A DNA stretch of 64,000 nt from Paracoccaceae bacterium (GTDB lineage: Bacteria; Pseudomonadota; Alphaproteobacteria; Rhodobacterales; Rhodobacteraceae): contig JASJAR010000020.1 of assembly GCA_030066905.1 (NCBI GenBank), positions 1 to 64,000 on the forward strand, written 5' to 3'. Within the stretch, counting starts at the first letter, position 1. Every line of letters begins with the position of its first letter. A model generated the notes under the pieces. The model did no database searches and was not told where the DNA came from. It saw only the letters and a program-made list of their open reading frames with translations. Shown here in pieces: positions 45,118-54,976 of this stretch. The position numbers and the translations under genes were made by a program.

Positions 45118-46123
45118 CAGCCTGTCCTGTCATGATCTGCTCGAATCTCGCCACGGCAGCGGCGATGTCGAAATCCCCTGGAGCGGCACTGCCTCGCGCC
45201 GCGAGCGCGGCGTCCGCGCGGGTTTCTCCCGCCTCTGTCAGCCGCCCGGCAGCCTCGGCCACCGCCGCCATTTCAGCCCTATCGCCGTTGCAATGCAAGA
45301 CCAGATCGCATCCCGCCCCGATCGCGGCTTCCGCCCGCTCGGTCATCGACCCCGACAGCGCCCCCATGGAGATGTCGTCGGTCATCAGAAGGCCGCCGAA
45401 GCCGATCTCGGATCGGATGAGCTTATGGATGACGGGCGAGAGCGTGCCGGGCCGGTCGTCGAGTGCGGTGTAGATCACATGGGCGCTCATCCCCAGCGGC
45501 AGGTCCGACAATGCGGTGAAGACGGCAAAGTCAGTCTGACGCAGCGCCTCGGGCGAGGCTGTCACCCGGGGGACCTCGCCATGGCTGTCCACCACCGCCC
45601 GGCCATGGCCGGGCATGTGCTTCATCACCGGCAGTACGCCGCCGTCGAGGCATCCTCGCGCCGCCGCCCGGGCGGCGGCGATCACCGTCCCGGCGTCGCT
45701 GCCATAGCAGCGGTTCCTCAGGATCGGGTGGGTGTCGGGCCGGGCGATGTCGGCGCAGGGGATGCAATTGCCGTCGATCCCGACGCTGCGGAGTTCGGCG
45801 GCGATGATCCGGGCGCGCAGGGCCATCGCAGTCTCGGCCCCGGTCCCGGCCCGGGCGGCGTCATCGAGGGGCGGGGCCCACCCCAGCCAATGCGGCGGGC
45901 CCATCCGCTGCACCCGGCCGCCTTCCTGGTCGATGAAGACAGGTGCATCCCGGCCCACGGCGTCGCGCAGGGCCCCGGTCAGGCGGCGGACCTGATCGGG
46001 CGTGTCGATATTGCGCGCAAAGAGGATGAACCCCCAAGGGTCGGCATCGCGGAAGAAGGCCGCCTCACGCGTGGTCAGAGTCTGGCCTTCGGGGGCGAGA
46101 ATGCACGCCCCCGCCGCCGTCAC
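45110..46123 (-). CDS. nagZ: Beta-N-acetylhexosaminidase
   Basis: The 337-residue cytoplasmic GH3 enzyme removes GlcNAc from muropeptides in wall recycling. It has GFILFARNIDTPDQV, DQEGGRVQRM, the catalytic-loop region VMKHMPGHGRAVVDSHGEVP with the His used as acid/base, and MTDDISMGAL with the nucleophilic Asp. GTG 46123 overlaps the upstream SPOR stop (GTGA). The open frame continues further upstream but only shadows the SPOR gene. Confidence 0.94.
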   Translation of the reverse strand: MTAAGACILAPEGQTLTTREAAFFRDADPWGFILFARNIDTPDQVRRLTGALRDAVGRDAPVFIDQEGGRVQRMGPPHWLGWAPPLDDAARAGTGAETAMALRARIIAAELRSVGIDGNCIPCADIARPDTHPILRNRCYGSDAGTVIAAARAAARGCLDGGVLPVMKHMPGHGRAVVDSHGEVPRVTASPEALRQTDFAVFTALSDLPLGMSAHVIYTALDDRPGTLSPVIHKLIRSEIGFGGLLMTDDISMGALSGSMTERAEAAIGAGCDLVLHCNGDRAEMAAVAEAAGRLTEAGETRADAALAARGSAAPGDFDIAAAVARFEQIMTGQADA

Positions 46124-47019
46124 CTCTGCACCACCGGGATGCAGTTGAGGTCGCCGGCGACCAGCACCGAACAGAACCGGCGGGCATCGGCAAGGTCGGC
46201 AAAGCCCGCCGCCCGGAGCCGGAAGAACGTCCGCCCGCCCGTCTCCGCCTCCTGTATGACCTTCGACTTGCCGACCATGTAATCGCCGAACCGGTCCTCG
46301 GTGTCGACCCAGGCGGCTTCGGCAAGCTCGGCGTTCTCGAAGGCACCGAGCTGGACGAGCCGTGTGCCCGGCGCAATTGCCGCACCGGCGTCCGGCCGCG
46401 AGGAGAGGGCCGAAACGTTCGTCAGTTCCACCACGGGCCGGGCCCGGGGCAGGGGCGAGCGCGGCAGGCCGCCCGTCGGCGGGGTGGCCACCATTTCCTC
46501 GGCGGCAATGTCGAGTTCGCCGGCCTCGATCGAGGCCAGAGCCTCGGCCACGGCCATATCGGTGGCATTGGCCGGCTCCGCCGTCAGCGTCGGCGCGTCG
46601 GGCTCTGGCGTCACCACGGCCGCCGGCGCCGGCGCCACCGGTACCGGCGTCAGGTCCGCCGCCGGCTTGTCCTCGTCGGTGAGCGACAGGGGGGCGGGTG
46701 CGAGCACGATGGTTTCGACGGGAGGTTCGGCCGTGCCTTCGGCCGCGATCCGGTTCACCGCGAGGCCCTGGTGCTCGGCGAGCCGCCCGCCGGGGTCTTC
46801 CGGCGCCACCCGCATCGGCCCTTCGAGGGCGCGCACGACGGGCACGCCCGAGACATCGCGTTTCATCAATTGCCAGCCCCAGCCCGCGAGGCCCACGATC
46901 AGCACGAGCGACAACAGCGCCCCCGCCCAGTTCAGCCACTCGGTGACACGGGTGTTTTCCGCCACATCCTCGGGGCCCCAATAGGACCCGCGACCTTCGT
47001 CAAAGGTAAAATCCGCCAT
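46120..47019 (-). CDS. SPOR domain membrane protein
   Basis: The 299-residue protein has a cytoplasmic head, one membrane helix (WAGALLSLVLIVGLAGWGW), a long Pro/Ala/Glu-rich periplasmic linker (about 75-210) and a C-terminal SPOR domain (GTRLVQLGAFENAELAEAAW, then FCSVLVAGDLNCIPV). SPOR domains bind denuded glycan at division sites. It lies between argS and nagZ as in other alphaproteobacteria, and its stop overlaps the nagZ start. Confidence 0.92.
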   Translation of the reverse strand: MADFTFDEGRGSYWGPEDVAENTRVTEWLNWAGALLSLVLIVGLAGWGWQLMKRDVSGVPVVRALEGPMRVAPEDPGGRLAEHQGLAVNRIAAEGTAEPPVETIVLAPAPLSLTDEDKPAADLTPVPVAPAPAAVVTPEPDAPTLTAEPANATDMAVAEALASIEAGELDIAAEEMVATPPTGGLPRSPLPRARPVVELTNVSALSSRPDAGAAIAPGTRLVQLGAFENAELAEAAWVDTEDRFGDYMVGKSKVIQEAETGGRTFFRLRAAGFADLADARRFCSVLVAGDLNCIPVVQR

Positions 47020-47091
47020 TGCCTTGCCTCGCTCATCGCCGGCCTTGATGGCCGGTCTCGCCTGCTCGTTTCGGCCCCGGCGGCGGCGCGG

Positions 47092-48816
47092 TTACCGCAT
47101 CTCTTCCGCCGGGGTCACGCCAAGGATACCCAATCCGTTGGAAATAACAACTTCCACGGCCCGGGGCAGGGCGATTTTCCGACCCGTCGCCTGCGGGTCG
47201 TTCTCGTGCAGAAAGCGCAAGGCGGGGTTTTCGTTGCCCGTGTTCCAGAGGGCATGGAACTCCGAGGCCAGTTCGTAGAGAAAGAACGCCACCCGGTGCG
47301 GCTCGTGGTTTTTCGCCGCGATCTCCACAAGCCGGGGCCATTCGGCGATCTTCCGGGCCACGGCAAATTCGGCGGGGTCTTCGAGAAGCGCGTCGTCCGA
47401 CCAGTCGAGATGCATCGCCTCGGCTTTGCGCATCACGCTTCTGATCCGGGCATGGGCGTATTGCACGTAGAAAACCGGGTTGTCCTTCGACTGTTCGGTC
47501 ACCTTGTCGAAATCGAAATCGAGCGGCGCGTCGTTCTTTCTTGTGAGCATCACGAAGCGGGCGACATCGGGGCCCACCTCGTCGACCACGTCCCGGAGTG
47601 TGATGAACGTGCCGGCCCGCTTCGACATCTTCACCGGCTCGCCGCCCTTGGTGAGCCGCACGAGCTGGGTGAGCTTCACATCCACCGGCACCCGGCCCCC
47701 CGAAAGCGCTGCCACGGCGGCGTTGATCCGCTTGACATAACCGCCGTGGTCGGCGCCGAAAATGTCGATGAGCTCATCGAAGCCCCGGGCGATCTTGTCG
47801 TAATGATAGGCGATGTCGGGGGCGAAATAGGTCCAGCTCCCGTCGGATTTCTTGATCGGCCGGTCCACGTCGTCGCCGTAATCGGTGGACTTGAAGAGCG
47901 TCTGTTCCCTGGGTTCCCAGTCCTCGGGCACCTTGCCCTTGGGGGGCTCGAGCGTGCCGACATAGATCAGGCCCTTGTCCTCGAGATGGGAAATCGCCGT
48001 CTCGATCCGCCCGGTCCCGTAGAGCGACTTTTCCGAGAAGAACACGTCCATCCCGATCCCGATGGCCGCGAGGTCGCCGCGGATGAGGTCCATCATCGCC
48101 TCGGTGGCAAAGTCGCGCACCTCTTCGAGCCAGAATTGCTCGCCCTTGCCGACAAAGGCGTCCCCGACCTTCGCCTTCAGGGCCTCGCCCACCGGCTTGA
48201 GGTAATCCCCGGGATAGGTGCCGTCGGCAAACTCGACCGCCTCCCCATGGGCTTCGAGGTATCTGAGATAGACCGACCGTGCGAGCACATCGACCTGGGC
48301 GCCGCCGTCGTTGATGTAGTATTCCCGGGTGACGCCGTAGCCCGCGAAATCGAGCAGCCGCGCCAGCGCGTCGCCGAAGACCGCGCCGCGCGTATGGCCC
48401 ACATGCAAGGGCCCGGTGGGGTTCGCCGAGACGAACTCGACGTTCACTTTGACCCCCGCGCCGAGCCCCGAATGGCCGAAGGCGCCGCCGGCATCGACCG
48501 CCTCGGCCACCACGTCATGCCAAACGGCCGGCGCGAGCCGCAGGTTCAAAAACCCCGGGCCGGCCACCTCGGCGCTCTCGATCCGGGGGTCGGTGACCAC
48601 CCGCTCGGCCAGTTCCGCGGCCAGGTCTCGCGGGGCGCGCCCCGAAGGTTTCGCCAGCACCATCGCCGCATTCGTCGCCATATCCCCATGGGCGGCGTCG
48701 CGCGGCGGCTCCACGGCGACATTGCCCCAGGACAGCCCCGCCGGCAGCCGCCCCTCGGCGACCAGCGCATCGAGGGTCTCGAGGACGGAGGTCCGGATCT
48801 CGGCAAAGATGTTCAT
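47092..48816 (-). CDS. argS: Arginyl-tRNA synthetase
   Basis: The 574-residue class Ia synthetase has [15 protein letters not shown] as the HIGH region (HVGH), [13 protein letters not shown] as the KMSKS region (KMSKR), [14 protein letters not shown], and a C-terminal anticodon-binding domain. ATG 48816 is used ([19 protein letters not shown]). The upstream codons to 48843 are not conserved. It heads the minus-strand operon argS-SPOR-nagZ-scpA-scpB plus the small gene. A GCCGGCC/GGCCGG hairpin lies in the 72-base gap before the SPOR gene. Confidence 0.97.
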   Translation of the reverse strand: MNIFAEIRTSVLETLDALVAEGRLPAGLSWGNVAVEPPRDAAHGDMATNAAMVLAKPSGRAPRDLAAELAERVVTDPRIESAEVAGPGFLNLRLAPAVWHDVVAEAVDAGGAFGHSGLGAGVKVNVEFVSANPTGPLHVGHTRGAVFGDALARLLDFAGYGVTREYYINDGGAQVDVLARSVYLRYLEAHGEAVEFADGTYPGDYLKPVGEALKAKVGDAFVGKGEQFWLEEVRDFATEAMMDLIRGDLAAIGIGMDVFFSEKSLYGTGRIETAISHLEDKGLIYVGTLEPPKGKVPEDWEPREQTLFKSTDYGDDVDRPIKKSDGSWTYFAPDIAYHYDKIARGFDELIDIFGADHGGYVKRINAAVAALSGGRVPVDVKLTQLVRLTKGGEPVKMSKRAGTFITLRDVVDEVGPDVARFVMLTRKNDAPLDFDFDKVTEQSKDNPVFYVQYAHARIRSVMRKAEAMHLDWSDDALLEDPAEFAVARKIAEWPRLVEIAAKNHEPHRVAFFLYELASEFHALWNTGNENPALRFLHENDPQATGRKIALPRAVEVVISNGLGILGVTPAEEMR

Positions 48817-48886
48817 CTTGAGCGTCCCGTGCTGTCGCGCCACCCCTTAGCACTCTCGGCCCGAAGCGCAACTCGCGCCGGCGCGC

Positions 48887-49249
48887 CTAGAGCGGTTCGG
48901 GCGCGGGCAAACCGAGCCGTGCGGCGAGGTCGGCGAACGCCGCCTCGTCGAACGGCCCTCGGGTGATGTCCTCGGCGTTGAACACGGGATCGTCCTTGGC
49001 GATCTCGACGAAGTAATAGGCCCGCCGCCCGTCCGCCTCCCTGATCGCGGCGACGTACTCCGCGTTCCGGGAGACGGCGACGACATCCGCCTCCACCCGA
49101 CCGATCGAGTTTCCGCCGTCCAGTTCGTGAACGAGGCTTCGGTTCGTCCGCGCATCGACCCAGATCACCGCATATGGCGCCGAGCGCCACACGACGCCGG
49201 AATCGCACCATCCCAGAAGCAGGGGCAAAGCGAATACGGCGTATCTCAC
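48887..49249 (-). CDS. Small exported protein of unknown function
   Basis: The 120-residue product starts at GTG 49249 with a short hydrophobic signal (RYAVFALPLLLGWCDSG). The cysteine might be lipidated, but the lipobox is poor. The remainder is mixed alpha/beta with VIWVDARTNRSLVHELDGGN and AYYFVEIAKDDPVFNAEDIT. I recognise no family. It lies alone between typA and argS, and no strong RBS is visible, so the start is uncertain. Confidence 0.6.
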   Translation of the reverse strand: MRYAVFALPLLLGWCDSGVVWRSAPYAVIWVDARTNRSLVHELDGGNSIGRVEADVVAVSRNAEYVAAIREADGRRAYYFVEIAKDDPVFNAEDITRGPFDEAAFADLAARLGLPAPEPL

Positions 49250-49329
49250 CGTCGTCGTCCCTCACTTGATCGTGCCCCCCGGACAGCTTGCGCGCGCCCC
49301 GCGAGCCCCGCTGGGTCAAGGCCCGGGCC

Positions 49330-49353
49330 CTTCATCTTGGCGGCAAACACCGC
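49330..49353 (-). repeat. Gene-end motif after typA
   Basis: On the minus strand GCGGTGTTTGCCG, then CCAAGATGAAG. It is the third part of the module following the two typA hairpins. Confidence 0.6.
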
Positions 49354-49359
49354 GGGGGA

Positions 49360-49388
49360 GGCCCGAACGGGCCGGGGGCAGAGCCCCC
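49360..49388 (-). terminator. Double hairpin after typA
   Basis: GGGGGC-AGA-GCCCCC (49374-49388) starts two bases after the typA stop on the minus strand and is followed by GGCCCG-AA-CGGGCC (49360-49373). Confidence 0.65.
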
Positions 49389-49390
49389 GT

Positions 49391-51211
49391 CTACCCCGCG
49401 CCCCTTGCCGCCCGTTTCCGCTCATGGGGGTCGAGATGCCGCTTGCGCAGCCGGATCGCGTTCGGCGTCACCTCCACAAGCTCGTCGTCGTCGATATAGG
49501 CGATCGCCTCTTCGAGCCCCATCGTCACCGGTGTGGTCAGCCGCACCGCCTCGTCGCTTCCCGAGGCGCGCACATTGGTGAGCTTCTTGCCCTTCAGGGG
49601 GTTCACCTCCAGGTCGTTCTCCCGGGCATGCTCGCCGATGATCATGCCCTGATAGACCTTTTCCTGGGCGCCGATGAACATCTTGCCCCGGTCTTCGAGA
49701 TTCCACAGCGCATAGGCCACCGACACCCCGTCCTCCATCGAGATCAGCACCCCCGCCCGCCGGCCCGGGATGGCCCCCTTGTAGGGCGCCCAGGAATGAA
49801 ACACCCGGTTCAAAACCCCGGTCCCCCGTGTGTCGGTGAGAAACTCGCCGTGATAGCCGATGAGCCCCCGGGACGGCACGAGCGCGGTGATCCGCGTCTT
49901 GCCGACCCCTGCGGGGCGCATATCGGTCATCTCGCCCTTGCGGGGTCCGGTGAGCTTTTCGATCACGGCTCCGGTGTAGTCGTCGTCGACATCGACGGTG
50001 ACCTCCTCGACGGGCTCGTGGGTCACCCCGTCGATCTCGCGCGTCAGCACCCGTGGCCGCGAGATCGAAAGCTCGAAGCCTTCCCGGCGCATGTTCTCGA
50101 TCAGCACCCCCATCTGCAACTCGCCCCGGCCCGCGACCTCGAAGGCATCGCCGCCCGGCGCGTCGGTGACCTTGATCGCGACATTGGTCTCGGCCTCGCG
50201 CGTCAGCCGGTCGCGAATGACCCGGGACTGCACCTTGTCCCCGTCCCGACCCGCCAGCGGGCTGTCGTTGATCCCGAAGGTCACCGAGATCGTCGGCGGG
50301 TCGATGGGCTGGGCGTCGATCGGCGTTTCCACCTCCAGGGCGGCGATGGTGTCGGCGACCGTCGCCTTCGCCATACCGGCAAGGCTCACGATATCGCCCG
50401 CGACCGCCTCGTCGATGGCGGTCTGGGAGAGCCCCCTGAACGCCATGATCTTCGAGACGCGAAACCGTTCGAGCTGCTGGCCGTGGCGCGAAAGCGCCTG
50501 CACCGTGGCCCCCGCCTTCAGCCGCCCCGATTCCACCCGGCCGGTCAGGAGCCTGCCCACATAGGGGTCGGCGGCCAGCGTCGTTGCGAGCATTCGGAAG
50601 GGTTCGTCCGCATGGGCCTGCTGGCGCGGGGCGGGGACGTGGTTCACGATGAGGTTGAAGAGTGCGGCGAGGTCCGCCCGCTTCCCGTCGAGCTCCGGAT
50701 CCGCCCAGCCAGACCGGCCGCTGGCGTAAAGGTGCGGAAAATCGAGCTGGTCCTCGTCGGCATCGAGGGCCGCAAAGAGGTCGAACACCTCGTCGAGGGC
50801 CCGGTCGGGCTCCGCATCGGGCTTGTCGACCTTGTTGAGGACCACGATGGGCCTTAGCCCAAGCGCCAGCGCCTTCGAGGTCACGAACTTCGTCTGCGGC
50901 ATCGGCCCCTCGGCGGCGTCCACCAGAAGCACCACCCCGTCAACCATCGACAGAATCCGCTCCACTTCGCCGCCGAAATCGGCATGCCCCGGCGTGTCGA
51001 CGATGTTGATCCGGGTGCCCTTCCACTCCACGCTCGTCGCCTTGGCGAGAATGGTGATCCCCCGCTCGCGTTCGAGATCGTTCGAATCCATCGCCCGTTC
51101 GGCCACCTGCTGGCCGGCCCGGAAGGCGCCCGACTGCTTCAGAAGCTCGTCGACGAGGGTGGTCTTGCCATGGTCGACATGGGCGATGATGGCGATGTTG
51201 CGGAGATCCAT
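49391..51211 (-). CDS. typA: Ribosome-associated GTPase TypA/BipA
   Basis: The 606-residue translational GTPase has G1 AHVDHGKTT (10-18), switch I ERERGITI, G3 DTPGHADF and G4 NKVDK, EF-G-like domains II, III and V, and the BipA-specific C-terminal domain (SRGLIGYHGEFLTDTRGTG, RLRKRHLDPHERKRA). It supports ribosome assembly and stress growth. ATG 51211 is the canonical start MDLRNIAIIAHVDHGKTTL. It ends in the three-part gene-end module. Confidence 0.97.
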   Translation of the reverse strand: MDLRNIAIIAHVDHGKTTLVDELLKQSGAFRAGQQVAERAMDSNDLERERGITILAKATSVEWKGTRINIVDTPGHADFGGEVERILSMVDGVVLLVDAAEGPMPQTKFVTSKALALGLRPIVVLNKVDKPDAEPDRALDEVFDLFAALDADEDQLDFPHLYASGRSGWADPELDGKRADLAALFNLIVNHVPAPRQQAHADEPFRMLATTLAADPYVGRLLTGRVESGRLKAGATVQALSRHGQQLERFRVSKIMAFRGLSQTAIDEAVAGDIVSLAGMAKATVADTIAALEVETPIDAQPIDPPTISVTFGINDSPLAGRDGDKVQSRVIRDRLTREAETNVAIKVTDAPGGDAFEVAGRGELQMGVLIENMRREGFELSISRPRVLTREIDGVTHEPVEEVTVDVDDDYTGAVIEKLTGPRKGEMTDMRPAGVGKTRITALVPSRGLIGYHGEFLTDTRGTGVLNRVFHSWAPYKGAIPGRRAGVLISMEDGVSVAYALWNLEDRGKMFIGAQEKVYQGMIIGEHARENDLEVNPLKGKKLTNVRASGSDEAVRLTTPVTMGLEEAIAYIDDDELVEVTPNAIRLRKRHLDPHERKRAARGAG

Positions 51212-51654
51212 TGCGGGCCTGCTCGTTTGGTCGCCCGCGAGCTACCCCGGGGGGCGGGGCTTGGCTAGGGCGAAAAGGAGCGCACCCCCGGGGCCGCGGA
51301 CGCTGCCCGGGCGAACGCCGACACGGCCCGGCGGCGCCCCCCACCGCACGGTGTCCCAAGCCTCCGTCAACCTTTCCGGGCGATACCTCACCCCGCGATG
51401 CGCATCGCCAGACGGCCCTCGGGCCGTCCCGGTCTCGGGTGAAATCCGGCCCGGGGCGGCACCGGTGACAGTGGATCCACTGCTTCATGGGACCCGACCG
51501 ACACTTCCCCGCCAGAACGGCAGCCCCAGACCGCCCCCGGACATTCCGGGCCGGCGGCAAAGGGCGTTGGCGCGGAGGCATGGGGCTTCCCGGTCGACGG
51601 GACTGCCCGTTTCGGCATGGCGGGAGGCGCGTTCGCCCGCCCCCGCCCGCAGAC
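51212..51654. other. Non-coding stretch with several short palindromes
   Basis: No gene is supported here. I see three perfect or near-perfect dyads: GCGATGCGCATCGC (51395-51408), ACGGCCC-TC-GGGCCGT (51412-51427) and CAGTGGATCCACTG (51469-51482). The open frames here run through the adjacent repeats and have no conserved content. Confidence 0.5.
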
Positions 51655-52053
51655 CCCGTCCCGGGCTTGACCCGGGACCTCGATAGGCTTGGCACTCGGG
51701 GTGAATCGGGGCCCCGGATCACGTCCGGGGCGTGCAATGTTGTTGGCCTTGAGCGGGCGTTCATTCTGCCCGCCCCGACCCCAAGCAACCCCCGTCCCGG
51801 GCTTGACCCGGGACCTCGACCGGCCTGGCACTCCGGTGGATCGGGGCCCCGGATCAAGTCCGGGGCGTGGCTTGCTGGTGGCCTTGAGCGGACGCTCATT
51901 CCGCGCGCCCCGATCCCAAGACCCTCCCGTCCCGGGCTTGACCCGGGACCCCGACAGGCTCGGCACTCGGGGTGGATCGAGGCCCCGGATCGGGTCCGGG
52001 GCGTGTTTCGCCAAGAGCTGCCGGAAGAAGACCCGAACGTCCGCTCAAGGCCA
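51655..52053. repeat. Head-to-tail triplet of the palindromic MITE-like repeat (copy F)
   Basis: Three units start with GTCCCGGG-CTTGA-CCCGGGAC at 51658, 51794 and 51929. Each is followed by GCCCCGGA-TCNNG-TCCGGGGC at 51711, 51846 and 51982, giving a period of about 135 bases. TTGGCCTTGAGCGGRCG lies between units, and the array closes with CCGAACGTCCGCTCAAGGCC (52034-52053 region). It lies directly before the 3' end of the MscS gene. Confidence 0.85.
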
Positions 52054-52082
52054 CAAACCGGCCCCCGTGCGCGTCCCGGCCC

Positions 52083-54548
52083 TCAATCGTCCTCGCCGAG
52101 CGGCCCGTCGTCGGTCGGGTGGGCCGCTTCTGCGTCGCTCCGCCGGGTCGGCGGGGCCGCCGTCTCCGGCCGCGCCGCCGGCGGCCCGGCGACCTGCCGG
52201 ATCGGCAGCGTCTGCACCGTTCCGTCCTTGGCCTCGCCGAAATAGAGCGTCTGGTGCGGGAACGGGATCTCGATGCCGCGCTCGTCGAACACCTGCTTGA
52301 CAAGCCGGTTATAGGCCCGCCCGACCCCCCATTGCTTGCCGGGCCAGGTCTTTACCCGGCATTTCAGAACGATGGCGCTGTCGCCGAACTGGTCGAGGCC
52401 GAAATACTCCAGGTCCCCGAGGACGAAGAGCCCCTGTTCGGGGTCCTCTTTCAGCAATTCATGGGCATCGATCAGCGCCTGTTTCGCCTCGTCCACGTCC
52501 TCGCGGTAGGCGATGCCCATATCGACCACGTAATAGGAGAAGTCCCGGGTGAAGTTCGACACCATGTCGACGCTGGAAAACGGCACGATATGGACGATGC
52601 CTTGCAGGTCCCGCAGGGTCACCGAGCGCACCGTCAACCGCTCGACGCCGCCGGTGATCCCGCCCACGGTGACCACGTCGCCGACATTGATGGCGTTTTC
52701 GAACTGGATGAAGACACCGGTGATGATGTCCTGCACAAGCTTCTGAGCGCCGAAGCCGATGGCGAGGCCGAGGACACCGGCCGAGGCGATCAGCGGCCCG
52801 ATATTGAGCCCCAGTTCCGAAAGCGTGAACATCAAAGCGAAGATGAGGATCGCCACGCTCACCGCATTCTTCAGCAAGGTCAGCAGCGTGATCTCCCGCG
52901 ACGAGGGTTCGCCGCCATAATCGGGGTTGAGCCGGTAGTCGATCCAGGACGACACCGCCAGCCAGATGCCCCAGGCCACCAGAAGGATGATGGCCACGGT
53001 CAGCACAGTGGCCAGAAACGCGATGCCGCGCGGGGTTTCGAGCCAGCCGCCGAGGTTGGTCAGCCCCAACCGGTCGAAGGCGAAGCCGGCCACCACAATG
53101 GCGACGAGCGCCCTGAGGCCCATCAACATCCGCGGCACGACGTGGTTGAGCCGGCCCTCGAGGGCGGGCAGCTTGGCATTGATACGCTCGGGCAGGCTGA
53201 CCCCGGCTTCCATGCGGCGGCCAAGAAGGCCCATGAGCGCCGCCCCCAGAAAGGCCACGCCCCCGATCTGCAAGGTCACGAGCACGATCTCGCCCAGGGT
53301 CTCCAGCGACCGGGTGAAGGCGCGGTAGAAGATGAACCCGAGCCAGATCAGCGCAAACCAGTGCCACCGCTGAAGAAGCGGGGCCAAGACCCCCTCCCGG
53401 GGCGGCGGGGTCCGGTCGGCCTCGGCGGGGGCTGCTTCGGGTTGCGCCGCCTCGGGGGCGGCCTCGGTTTGCGCCGCCGCAGCAGGCGCGTCGTCGCCGG
53501 CTTCGGGCGCATCGTCGGCCTCGGCCTCCGGGCCCGGCGCCGCCGCCTCCGCAGGCGGGGCGGGCGGCGGCGCCAGAAGGAGCGCCGTTAGCCACTCGGC
53601 CCCGGCCCGGCGGTGAATGACCACGGCGAAGGCGAGGTAGACCAGCGCGAGATGAACCACGAGCACCGACATCGAACGCGCGGCAAGGAACGAGGCCGCG
53701 GCATCGACGATGGGTACGATGAGCAAGAGCCCGTAGCCGAGGACGGAAATCGCGACCCCCGCGATGCGGGTCACCCGCCGCGCCCCGGCATCGGTCATCC
53801 GGAACGCCCGAAGCTCGGCGGCCCGGGGCGAAATCAGCGTGCGCACCGCTGCTTTCACCAGTTCGACCGCGAGGAAGGCGTTGAGAAACAACGTCTGGTT
53901 CAGCTCGATCTCGCCGAACTCCCCCAGCGCCGTCGTCATCACCGCATAGCCGATGGCGCCCGCGCCCATGACCGCCGCGAAACGCACGATCACCGAGGCG
54001 ACGAACAGCACCGCCTTCCGCGCCAGCCCCGCGTCCTTCGTCGCCGCCCCGATCCGGCGCAGCACCATCACCGCGATCCGTCGCAGAATGAGAAATGCGG
54101 TGAGGGTGACGGCGACCACCAGGGCGATGTCGAGCGCGGCGGCCCAGATCACGTCCCAGGTCTCCGCGTCGAGCCCCTGCATGAGCCGTTGGGCGCTGCG
54201 GAAGCTCGTGGGGATCTCGGCCAGCGCGGCGGCAAACCGTTCCGCCGCGCTCCGGGTGATATCGGCGATGCGGGCGCCGATCGAGGCCGGGATGTCCTCA
54301 ACCGCCGCCTCGGATGGCCCTGAGGCCTCGGCCGTCCCCGCGGCCCGTTCGAGCTCGGCGATGAGCGCCTCCCGGCTCGCCTCGTCGCGGAGCACCTCGA
54401 TGAGGTCGGTCAGCGGCGCCGGCACTGCGGTCGGATCCGCCACCTCGGGCCCGCCGGTCGCCACGCCGTCAAGCGCCACCTGCGCGGCCAGCGGTGTGGC
54501 CGTGAGCAAGGCGGCAGTGACAAAGAAGCGGAGGAAACGGCGGATCAT
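52083..54548 (-). CDS. Large MscS family mechanosensitive channel
   Basis: The 821-residue protein has a signal peptide (MIRRFLRFFVTAALLTATPL), a periplasmic helical domain, several membrane helices split by an Ala/Pro/Glu-rich loop (about residues 320-400), and the conserved MscS pore: GLNIGPLIASAGVLGLAIGF, then GAQKLVQDIITGVFIQFENA and INVGDVVTVGGITGGVER. The C-terminal cytoplasmic vestibule follows. It should relieve osmotic pressure. ATG 54548 is preferred because AGGG lies 6-7 bases upstream; ATG 54554 is two codons earlier. Confidence 0.92.
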   Translation of the reverse strand: MIRRFLRFFVTAALLTATPLAAQVALDGVATGGPEVADPTAVPAPLTDLIEVLRDEASREALIAELERAAGTAEASGPSEAAVEDIPASIGARIADITRSAAERFAAALAEIPTSFRSAQRLMQGLDAETWDVIWAAALDIALVVAVTLTAFLILRRIAVMVLRRIGAATKDAGLARKAVLFVASVIVRFAAVMGAGAIGYAVMTTALGEFGEIELNQTLFLNAFLAVELVKAAVRTLISPRAAELRAFRMTDAGARRVTRIAGVAISVLGYGLLLIVPIVDAAASFLAARSMSVLVVHLALVYLAFAVVIHRRAGAEWLTALLLAPPPAPPAEAAAPGPEAEADDAPEAGDDAPAAAAQTEAAPEAAQPEAAPAEADRTPPPREGVLAPLLQRWHWFALIWLGFIFYRAFTRSLETLGEIVLVTLQIGGVAFLGAALMGLLGRRMEAGVSLPERINAKLPALEGRLNHVVPRMLMGLRALVAIVVAGFAFDRLGLTNLGGWLETPRGIAFLATVLTVAIILLVAWGIWLAVSSWIDYRLNPDYGGEPSSREITLLTLLKNAVSVAILIFALMFTLSELGLNIGPLIASAGVLGLAIGFGAQKLVQDIITGVFIQFENAINVGDVVTVGGITGGVERLTVRSVTLRDLQGIVHIVPFSSVDMVSNFTRDFSYYVVDMGIAYREDVDEAKQALIDAHELLKEDPEQGLFVLGDLEYFGLDQFGDSAIVLKCRVKTWPGKQWGVGRAYNRLVKQVFDERGIEIPFPHQTLYFGEAKDGTVQTLPIRQVAGPPAARPETAAPPTRRSDAEAAHPTDDGPLGEDD

Positions 54549-54604
54549 CGGCATCCCTGGCGTTTGAAGGCTGGCCGGGTCCAGACCACGTCCCGCCGCC
54601 GGGT

Positions 54605-54958
54605 TCAAGTCGCAGGCCAGGGCGCGAGCGCGGCCTGGGCCGTCTTCGTGAGCCCCGCCCGGACGATCCCGTAGGAGGTCTCGAGCCGGTCGCGCATCTC
54701 GCCGGCCTCCACGAGGCCCCAGGGCACCAGGACCCAGGAACGGTGGAAATAGGGCGCCCGCTCGGCGCGGCCGAGGTCGATGAGAAGGCCCGCACTCTCG
54801 ATATCGGGCGTCTTCACCGACACGCCGGTGTTGGCCGTGCCGATACAGGCGAACATCTTGCCGCCCACCTTCCAGGCATCGTGCCCCCCGCCCCAGGGGT
54901 CCGAGAGCTCCGCCCCGGGCAGCGTCGCGCAATGGGCGTTGACGAAAGCGCGGTCCAT
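54605..54958 (-). CDS. MmcQ/YjbR family protein
   Basis: The 117-residue protein has the YjbR pattern: CATLPGAELSDPWGGGHDAW, KVGGKMFACIG, and YFHRSWVLVPW in place of the usual K-x-W ending. It folds like a DNA-binding CyaY-like domain, but the cellular role is unknown. It lies 18 bases after soxR on the same strand, so the two may be cotranscribed. Confidence 0.88.
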   Translation of the reverse strand: MDRAFVNAHCATLPGAELSDPWGGGHDAWKVGGKMFACIGTANTGVSVKTPDIESAGLLIDLGRAERAPYFHRSWVLVPWGLVEAGEMRDRLETSYGIVRAGLTKTAQAALAPWPAT

Positions 54959-54976
54959 GGACCAAATCTGCCGCCT

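Noticed and set aside
51655-52053. CRISPR-like array
   Set aside because: Three long GC-palindromic units with a 135-base period and conserved inter-unit sequence do not fit short repeats with unique spacers, and no cas genes are near.
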